Below, in pieces: positions 58,094 through 64,000 of a stretch of 64,000 nt of DNA. The stretch lies in assembly GCA_965243385.1 (NCBI GenBank), contig CBDEUV010000002.1, positions 496,001 through 560,000 of the forward strand. The letters are read 5' to 3'. How positions within the stretch are numbered: position 1 is the stretch's first letter; the number at the start of each line of letters is the position of its first letter. The position numbers were made by a program, and so were the translations under genes. Below the pieces are notes generated by a model. The model saw nothing but the letters and a program-made list of their open reading frames with translations. It did no database searches and was not told the origin of the DNA. Source of the DNA: JANSYA01 sp965243385 (GTDB lineage Bacteria; Spirochaetota; Leptospiria; Leptospirales; Leptonemataceae).

Positions 58094-60967
58094 GTGACGG
58101 CGAACCCTGAGACCAATCCCCCGTTCCACTCCAGCTCCGCGACAGCGGTGATCGCCCATCTGCACAGTCGCTCCGGCGGGCTGTCGTCGCAGTCGGCCCG
58201 GGAACGCCTGGCCCGGCAGGGTCCCAATGAAATCGAAGCAACCGGCCGGGTCAGCGCACTGACGATCCTGATCCGACAATTCCAGAGCTTCATCGTTTAT
58301 ATTCTGTTGTTCGCCGTGGGTTTTTCAATGCTCCTGGGCGAACACGTCGACGCCGTCGTCATTCTGATCATCCTGGCCGCGAATACGATCATCGGCTTTT
58401 TTCAGGAGCACAGCGCCGAACGTTCGCTGGAAGCCCTCACCCGCATGAACATCGTGCAGGCGCGCGTGCTGCGCGACGGCGCTCTGCATTCGTTGAATTC
58501 CCGGGAACTCGTCGAAGGCGATGTAATCGAAGTCCGGGCCGGCGATCAGGTGCCCGCCGATGCGCGCATCATCAGTCAAAACGGGCTGCAGACCGATGAA
58601 AGCAATCTGACCGGCGAATCCCTGCCGGTTTCCAAAGACGCCGACGCCCTGCCCGACGGCCCGGAACTGCCCGTCGCGGACCGGCGCAATATGCTCTACT
58701 CTTCGACGAACGCGGTCGGCGGCAACGCCCGCGCGGTCGTCACCGCCACCGGCATGCGCACCGAAATCGGTAGAATCGCGAGTCTGGTCGGCAACGCCGC
58801 CGAAAGCCGACCGCGCACGCCGCTGCAAATCCGACTGGACTCCTTCGGAAAGCGGCTGGGCTACGCGGTCATCGCGGTCTGTATGCTGGTCTTTTTTGCG
58901 ATGCTGGTGAAATCTTCCGGCGCGCTCTTGAACGTCGGCGGCGATCAGGCGGCGGCCGACGCGACGTTTTCGTTCGCACGCGCACTCGACGCCTTCGCGC
59001 GCATCGATCTGCGACTCGTCGCCGGCTTTGCGCTCGTCGCGGTGAGTCTCGCCGTCGCGGCCGTGCCCACGGCTCTGCCGACGATCGTAACGGTGGCCCT
59101 GAGCATCGGCGTCAAACGCCTGCTGAAAAAAAACGCGCTGATTCGCAGGCTCTCTTCGGTCGAGACCCTCGGCAATTGCGATATCATCTGCACCGATAAA
59201 ACCGGAACGCTCACGTGTAATCAGATGAGCGTGCAGGCGGTCTTCAGCCTGGACGCCGAGCGCGCGCATGACGCTGCAGCGCAGGCGACCGGCGCGAACG
59301 GCCCGCCCGAATCCCTGGCGCTGGTCTATCGCATCGGACGGGTCTGCAACGACGCCGTTCCGCTGCCGGGTGCGGACGGTTACGGCGGCAGCCCGACGGA
59401 GATCGCGCTCATGCAGAGCGCGGACCTGGCGGGGATCGCAGACCCCGACTTCGAGCGAATCGCCGAGCGTCCTTTCGAGAACGAACGCAAACTGATGAGC
59501 GTGCTCGTACGCGGTAAACTCAAAGACGGCGGCGGTCCGTCGTCCGCAAGCGCCGCGGTCGACTCGACGATCTATGTGAAGGGCGCCGCCGATCGGCTGC
59601 TGGAACGCTGCAGCCGGGCGCTGGTCGGCGGACAGGTCACCCCGCTTACGGACGAGCTGCGCGCTCGCATTGACGCCTGGCAGGAGAGTCAGGCCGCGCG
59701 GGCCCTGCGCGTTCTGGCTTTCGCCTATCGTCCTTTCGTTTCCGACGCGGGAGCCGCCCGACCGGGCGCAGGCGATCCCGCGCCGCAATCGCCCGGCGAA
59801 ATATTCGAATACGACGAAGACGATTTGATCTTCGCCGGATTGCAGGCCATGTACGATCCGCCGCGGCCGGAGGTCCCGGCGGCCATCCAGCAGTGCGTGA
59901 ACGCGGGCATTCGCGTGATTATGATCACCGGCGACTACAAAGAAACGGCGCGCGCCATCGGCCGCCAGATCGGCCTGGCGATCCCGGAAAGCGGCGGCGT
60001 GCTGACCGGCCGGGAGCTGGATCATCTCAGCGACGAAGAATTAAAACACGCGCTCGGCCAGGAGCAGGTCAACGTCTTCGCGCGCGTCACCCCCGAACAC
60101 AAACTGCGCATCGTCACGGCGCTCCAGGATATCGGCCATACCGTGGCGATGACCGGCGACGGCGTCAACGATTCCCCCGCTCTCAAGCGTGCGGATATCG
60201 GCGTGGCGATCGGCAGCGGCACGGCGGTCGCCAGAGAAGCGGGCGACTTCGTCCTGCTCGACGATAGTTTTAACAGCATCGTCGCCGCGATTTACGAAGG
60301 CCGCGGCATCTATGATAATATTCAAAAGTCAATCATGCTGCTATTGTCCGGCAACCTGGGAGAAGTGCTGATCATCTTCACGGCGGTGATGCTGGGCATG
60401 TCGCTGCCGCTGACGGCCATCATGCTGCTGTGGATCAACCTGGTCACCGACGGGGCGCCGGCGCTGGCCTTCAGCGTAGACCCCTACGGCAGAGACATCA
60501 TGAACCGCCGGGCGCTGCCGAAGAAGTCGGGCATACTACCGCGGCGACTGCTTATGCTGCTGGTCTATCTGGGCGTGGCCGGTACGGGCCTGGCACTTGC
60601 GCTTTTCGCCGTGTACGCTCCGGCTACGACCGGGTCGCTCACTCTCTCGACCGACGACGCCTTCGAGCTCGATCGCGCGCGCACCATGGTCTTCAATTTC
60701 GTGGTGCTCTACGAAATCCTGCTCGTGGCGATCATTCGCTTCGAATACCGGGTGCCGTTGTTTACGAATACCTGGCTGTGGCTCGCGGTCCTGCTTTCGC
60801 TGGCGCTCCAGGCGATGATTCTGTACACGCCGCTGCGGGTATTCTTCGGCACGGTTCCGTTAAACGCGCTCGACTTCGCCTATCTGGGCGCGGCGGGCCT
60901 GCTCTTCGTCATCGCATACCTCGCGGTGGTCGGCGCACGCAGGCTCGGGCGACCGGCCGCGGCCTGA
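58094..60967 (+). CDS. P-type cation-transporting ATPase (Ca/Na/K-ATPase branch, altered M4)
   Basis: The 957-residue product (GTG start) has the full P2-type layout: N-terminal cation-ATPase domain, L-T-G-E-S (about 171-175), D-K-T-G-T-L-T (about 368), M-I-T-G-D, T-G-D-G-V-N-D-S-P-A-L (about 688) and ten TM segments. M6 has N-L-V-T-D-G, typical of Ca-ATPases. M4, usually P-E-G-L-P, reads V-P-T-A-L-P (about 325), so the cation-ligating Glu is lost, as in the proton-ATPase branch (P-V-A-M-P-like). Transported ion therefore uncertain. It is flanked by minus-strand VWA and MoxR genes. Confidence 0.87.
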   Translation: MTANPETNPPFHSSSATAVIAHLHSRSGGLSSQSARERLARQGPNEIEATGRVSALTILIRQFQSFIVYILLFAVGFSMLLGEHVDAVVILIILAANTIIGFFQEHSAERSLEALTRMNIVQARVLRDGALHSLNSRELVEGDVIEVRAGDQVPADARIISQNGLQTDESNLTGESLPVSKDADALPDGPELPVADRRNMLYSSTNAVGGNARAVVTATGMRTEIGRIASLVGNAAESRPRTPLQIRLDSFGKRLGYAVIAVCMLVFFAMLVKSSGALLNVGGDQAAADATFSFARALDAFARIDLRLVAGFALVAVSLAVAAVPTALPTIVTVALSIGVKRLLKKNALIRRLSSVETLGNCDIICTDKTGTLTCNQMSVQAVFSLDAERAHDAAAQATGANGPPESLALVYRIGRVCNDAVPLPGADGYGGSPTEIALMQSADLAGIADPDFERIAERPFENERKLMSVLVRGKLKDGGGPSSASAAVDSTIYVKGAADRLLERCSRALVGGQVTPLTDELRARIDAWQESQAARALRVLAFAYRPFVSDAGAARPGAGDPAPQSPGEIFEYDEDDLIFAGLQAMYDPPRPEVPAAIQQCVNAGIRVIMITGDYKETARAIGRQIGLAIPESGGVLTGRELDHLSDEELKHALGQEQVNVFARVTPEHKLRIVTALQDIGHTVAMTGDGVNDSPALKRADIGVAIGSGTAVAREAGDFVLLDDSFNSIVAAIYEGRGIYDNIQKSIMLLLSGNLGEVLIIFTAVMLGMSLPLTAIMLLWINLVTDGAPALAFSVDPYGRDIMNRRALPKKSGILPRRLLMLLVYLGVAGTGLALALFAVYAPATTGSLTLSTDDAFELDRARTMVFNFVVLYEILLVAIIRFEYRVPLFTNTWLWLAVLLSLALQAMILYTPLRVFFGTVPLNALDFAYLGAAGLLFVIAYLAVVGARRLGRPAAA

Positions 60968-61057
60968 GTTTTCGCGACAGGTACAGGAACGAAGCCGCGT
61001 GCGGATGGCCCGCACGGCGCCTGCACGAAAGCGACGCTCAAGCTCAGGACTCAGCAA

Positions 61058-61927
61058 TCAGGAACCGCGAAACGCGTTCAGATCCCCCGTGCGCTTTAGC
61101 AGAATGCCCGGAAAGGGCATCCCGGCGGATTCTTCCGGACTCAGGCCGGCGCGCTGGAGGGCCTCAAGCCAGTTCAGCAGCTCGGAAGTGGCCGGCGGTT
61201 TTTCATAACCGCGCGCCCGGAGCTCGTAAAAGATCCGCAGACCCGCGTCCACCAGCCCCTGGTCCATATCGCCGAAATGCAGGCGCACGATTTCGCGCAT
61301 TTCTTCGGGATCAGGAAAGGCGATGTGATGGCAGAAGCAACGTCGCAAAAACGGATCCGATAATTCCCGCTTCGCGTTACTGGTGATAATGATTACCGGA
61401 TTGTGTTCGGCCTGTACGGTCGTATTTACTTCGCGAATGGTGAATTGATTCGCTTCCAGTACGTCGAGCAAATTGTCCTGTACGTCGGATTCCGTTTTAT
61501 CGATTTCATCCAGCAAGAGCACCGTCCGTTCCTTCGCGCGAAAGGCCCGGCCGATCGGCCCCCATACCACATAATCATAAAAATCATTTACGTTTCGCGC
61601 GCTTTCGCCCGGACCGAAGCGCGCGTCGTTCAATCGCAGAACGGTATCCTGAACATAACACGACTCTTCGCCGCGAATGGTCGACTTGGCCCGCAAAACT
61701 TCGAGCGGCATAGCCAGCGCGCGACTGATTTCGTAAGCGAGCTGCGTTTTGCCGGTGCCTGGCTCGCCGGTCAAGAGCAAGGGCTTATTCATCGCAATCG
61801 CCATATTGACGATGGCTCCTAATTCCGGGCTCAGATAATAGCGTTCCGTGCTGGCGAAGGATTGCTTCGCCCCGGCTTCGCCTTCGCTCGAAGCATTCGC
61901 TCCGCCGGCCTCTGTCGTATGATTCAT
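61058..61927 (-). CDS. MoxR-family AAA+ ATPase
   Basis: A 289-residue ATPase with Walker A G-E-P-G-T-G-K-T (about 52-59), Walker B L-L-L-D-E-I-D (about 137-143), sensor 1 I-I-I-T-S-N and the arginine-finger region F-L-R-R-C-F. The gene has AGGAG before the ATG. MoxR proteins work with VWA proteins as chaperones for enzyme maturation; the CoxE-like partner is encoded at 56778-58001. The separation of the pair by an oppositely oriented P-type ATPase is unusual, and the ATPase may be the client or an insertion. Confidence 0.88.
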   Translation of the reverse strand: MNHTTEAGGANASSEGEAGAKQSFASTERYYLSPELGAIVNMAIAMNKPLLLTGEPGTGKTQLAYEISRALAMPLEVLRAKSTIRGEESCYVQDTVLRLNDARFGPGESARNVNDFYDYVVWGPIGRAFRAKERTVLLLDEIDKTESDVQDNLLDVLEANQFTIREVNTTVQAEHNPVIIITSNAKRELSDPFLRRCFCHHIAFPDPEEMREIVRLHFGDMDQGLVDAGLRIFYELRARGYEKPPATSELLNWLEALQRAGLSPEESAGMPFPGILLKRTGDLNAFRGS

Positions 61928-62129
61928 ATAATTCTACTCCTCGCGTATGAGACTTTAACTATACTTCAATAACCGTCCCGGCGCGAACATTAAGGAATGC
62001 TCGCCTCGTGGACTTACCTGAAATATTCCGAGATATTTATATACCGTTTGCACTCACAGTTTTGATATTTTGATTGAAAATAAATTCGCACTCGGCTTCA
62101 GTTAGTTTATAAATGAAGGAACTCCCGAG

Positions 62130-62909
62130 ATGACAGTCGCAAATATTCATGCTCCGTCCCAGTCCGCTCATCGCATGCCCGAATCATTATCTCCAGCCAA
62201 CTCCTCAAGCCGCGCCTATCGCATCGCGCTGACCGACGACCACGCTCTCGTTCGCGAAGGTCTGCGAAGACTCCTCGACGGCGAAGAGGATTTCCAGGTA
62301 GTCCTGGAAGCCGACAGCGGCGAAGACCTGCTCACGCAGCTCAAGGAAATCGCCTGCGATCTGGTCATCCTCGATCTCTCCATGCCGGGCCAGGGCGGGC
62401 TCAACACTCTGGCCGCCCTCAAGCGACAGTTCCCGGAAATTCGCAGTCTGGTTCTGACCATGCACAACGAACCCGGCTATATGCAGAAGGCCCGCAACGC
62501 GCAGGCCGACGGTTATATTCTCAAGGACGAAAAATTCGACACTCTCATCCAGGCTGTGCGCTCGATCCGAAAGGGCAACCAGGTCTACAGCAACCGGGTC
62601 GACCGGGATGAATCTGCGGATGCCGCGGACTCCGCACAGCCTGCCGTTCCCGGGGAAATCCTCTCGGTCCGGCGCTCCGAATCCCGATTGCCTGCCGCCG
62701 CCGGCCACGGCAATCTGAATCTGCTCACGCGCCGGGAGATGCAAATTCTCAGGCTCATCGCCCGCGGCAACATGAATAAAGAGATCGCGGCGGAGCTGGG
62801 CATCAGCAAGCGGACCGTGGAATTCCATCGCGCGAATATCATGGAAAAACTCAATCTGCGCAATCTCAGCGAGCTCGTGCGATTCGCGGTCACCGAAGGG
62901 CTGGCCTGA
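62130..62909 (+). CDS. NarL/LuxR-family response regulator
   Basis: A 259-residue regulator. The receiver (about 29-150) has the acidic pair D-D-H (35-37), phosphoacceptor Asp82 in V-I-L-D-L-S-M-P-G, Thr in L-T-M-H and Lys in I-L-K-D. A Ser/Ala/Pro linker (about 155-190) leads to a LuxR helix-turn-helix (about 195-255: L-T-R-R-E-M-Q-I-L-R, I-A-A-E-L-G-I-S-K-R-T-V-E-F-H). AAGGA precedes the ATG by about 10 nt. No histidine kinase is adjacent, so its sensor is elsewhere. Confidence 0.88.
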   Translation: MTVANIHAPSQSAHRMPESLSPANSSSRAYRIALTDDHALVREGLRRLLDGEEDFQVVLEADSGEDLLTQLKEIACDLVILDLSMPGQGGLNTLAALKRQFPEIRSLVLTMHNEPGYMQKARNAQADGYILKDEKFDTLIQAVRSIRKGNQVYSNRVDRDESADAADSAQPAVPGEILSVRRSESRLPAAAGHGNLNLLTRREMQILRLIARGNMNKEIAAELGISKRTVEFHRANIMEKLNLRNLSELVRFAVTEGLA

Positions 62910-63119
62910 CAGCGGCCGGCCGCCTCCACTTTTGCTGGTCGACAGGGGGCCGGCGCCCGAAAAACTGTAACCGTCCGCTCCGGACGCGTTCTAACTCAAT
63001 AAGGCGGCGTTTGCATCGGAGGCTTCCGGCGACCCCCGGTTTCCAGCCCTGTCAACCGGCCCACTGCCGCCTCGATCGTTTTCGACTGTCCTGGGACCGT
63101 CCTGCGACCCTGTATTTGC

Positions 63120-63806
63120 ATGAGCCCATCGGATTCTATTTCTGATTCATATCCCGGCGACGCGGCCGATTCCCCGTCGCTTGCCGCGGAAAATCGGCGG
63201 GCGGTCCGTACCGCGCTCTCGGCCATGCTCGGCCTCCTGGACAATGTGGCCGATCTCGTCGAGACCATGGACCCGGAGCTGTACCGCGACGTCGGCGATC
63301 CGATCTTTCGCAGTTCCCCGGGCGGGCATATCCGACATCTGCTGGATCACGTGCGGGCGCTGCTGGTCGGGCTGCGATCTGCGGAAGCTCTCGTTTGCTA
63401 TGATCGACGCGAACGGGGCACCGACGTCGAAAACGATCGAGAATGCTGCCTCAATACGCTCCGCGAAATTCGCGCGGAACTGGCGGAGTGGAGCACACGT
63501 TTAGAATCGAATTCGGAATCGGCAGCGGCGCCGGAGTCCGGACCTGTCGCCGATGAAAGCATGAACGGAGGGGCGGCGGTGGGCGACGCGGCCTTTGCGC
63601 CCGAGCGACCGCTGACCGTCGAGCAGATCGTCGACCCGGCTCGCGATGCGATCCTGCTGCAGAGCACGGTCCTGCGCGAACTGGTCTTCGTCTTTCATCA
63701 CAGCGTGCACCACGCCGCAACGCTTGCAGCCCGCATGCGGGCCGCGGGTTTCGCGGTCCCGGAACACTTCGGCATAGCCCCCGCGACGCTGGCCGGGGGC
63801 CGTTGA
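63120..63806 (+). CDS. DinB/YfiT-like metal-binding four-helix protein
   Basis: The 228-residue product has histidines in S-P-G-G-H-I-R-H-L-L-D-H (His70, His73, His77) and F-H-H-S-V-H-H (about 193-198), matching the His positions that hold a divalent metal in DinB/YfiT four-helix bundles. The D-R-R-E-R-G segment and terminal F-G-I-A-P-A-T-L are also typical of one DinB subgroup. Members are thiol transferases or stress-linked hydrolases; the reaction here is unknown. An acidic insertion of about 45 residues (about 130-175) is unusual. The stop overlaps the TTG start of the next gene, implying coupling. Confidence 0.7.
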   Translation: MSPSDSISDSYPGDAADSPSLAAENRRAVRTALSAMLGLLDNVADLVETMDPELYRDVGDPIFRSSPGGHIRHLLDHVRALLVGLRSAEALVCYDRRERGTDVENDRECCLNTLREIRAELAEWSTRLESNSESAAAPESGPVADESMNGGAAVGDAAFAPERPLTVEQIVDPARDAILLQSTVLRELVFVFHHSVHHAATLAARMRAAGFAVPEHFGIAPATLAGGR

Positions 63807-64000
63807 GTTCGCCTCCGAATTCCAGGCCTGAGGCGCAGCCGACCGCAGAGGGCAAAGGCCGCCGCATCGCCGTCGCGGCCGTCGCGCTGTACGGTGCCCT
63901 GCTCTTCGCATCGCATCTCTCCCAGGCCGCCGGCTGGGTCGCACAACCGGAAATTCCCCCCGGCGAATTCATCATCGATACCAGCGCCGCTTCGCGCGGC
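63803..64000 (+). CDS. partial exported or membrane protein, runs off the window
   Basis: From TTG 63803, overlapping the DinB-like stop (TTGA), the frame is open to the last base, 66 codons. It reads a polar N-terminus, K-G-R-R, a hydrophobic segment (A-V-A-A-V-A-L-Y-G-A-L-L-F-A) and then P-E-I-P-P-G-E-F-I-I-D, which looks like a signal peptide or membrane anchor followed by a periplasmic start. Product unknown. Confidence 0.5.
   Translation, partial: MSSPPNSRPEAQPTAEGKGRRIAVAAVALYGALLFASHLSQAAGWVAQPEIPPGEFIIDTSAASRG

Noticed and set aside
58325..60025. 566-codon minus-strand frame opposite the P-type ATPase
   Set aside because: The plus strand encodes all ATPase motifs in order; the antisense frame is a GC-rich shadow.
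1..64000. tRNA, rRNA and CRISPR features
   Set aside because: No convincing T-arm/acceptor pairings, rRNA landmarks or regularly spaced direct repeats were seen on either strand by eye.

Overview
The window reads as one contiguous chromosomal segment of a GC-rich (roughly 57-60 % by eye), double-membraned bacterium. I infer a spirochaete of the order Leptospirales, in the Leptonema/Turneriella area. The grounds are many lipoproteins with relaxed lipoboxes, a 7TMR-DISM/SpoIIE phosphatase with the D-A-M-G-K-S signature I associate with Leptospira, a cyclase/FecR/Fn3 operon, abundant STAS proteins and a FadL-type porin. No rRNA, tRNA or CRISPR array was seen, so this placement rests on protein style only.

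Layout. 1-2.7 kb: partial PAP2 phosphatase, lipoprotein and an Nramp-like transporter. 2.8-7.1 kb: a vitellogenin-like/HEAT protein, a Gly/Ser-tailed secreted protein and a TPR protein. 7.3-10.3 kb: a SpoIIE-type phosphatase and its STAS partner. 10.6-10.95 kb: a probable free-standing structured RNA with its own promoter and terminator. 11-14.3 kb: a FadL porin and a six-TM chemoreceptor in one operon. 14.5-16.1 kb: a CsoR repressor on a consensus, apparently leaderless promoter, and a membrane AraC regulator. 16-21.4 kb: a compact candidate biosynthetic cluster made of a MoeZ-like E1/rhodanese, a divergent acyl-CoA-dehydrogenase-like protein, a ThiS/MoaD-like sulfur carrier ending in Gly-Gly, a double hot-dog protein and a flavin halogenase. 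21.5-24.5 kb: small hypotheticals, a MauG-type dihaem peroxidase and a receiver-like/STAS protein. 24.5-26.7 kb: a gene-poor, lower-GC patch with a decayed ORF and a small HAD phosphatase.

26.8-39.1 kb holds the most unusual locus: two giant lipoprotein genes in tandem. The first resembles the pore-forming component of binary toxins (anthrax protective antigen family) followed by beta-propeller-like repeats. The second is a SpvB/FG-GAP/RHS shell protein of Tc-toxin TcB-TcC type with a ParB-like C-terminal tip. No TcA-type injector is present, so the first protein is a plausible replacement translocon.

39.5-41.9 kb: LytTR regulator and a second STAS/SpoIIE pair. 42.1-51.4 kb: a TonB system (ExbB, two ExbD, TonB), a beta-helix surface protein, a lipoprotein, a large TonB-dependent receptor and a divergent DUF5690/MFS transporter. 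Two 11-bp-period direct repeats resembling Pho boxes suggest phosphate control. 51.8-56.7 kb: cyclase, FecR/Fn3 protein and Fn3 protein operon. 56.8-61.9 kb: a VWA protein and a MoxR ATPase on the minus strand, separated by a plus-strand P-type ATPase. 62.1-64 kb: NarL-type regulator, DinB-like protein and a gene running off the window.

All family calls are by eye from motifs; no database or alignment was run.
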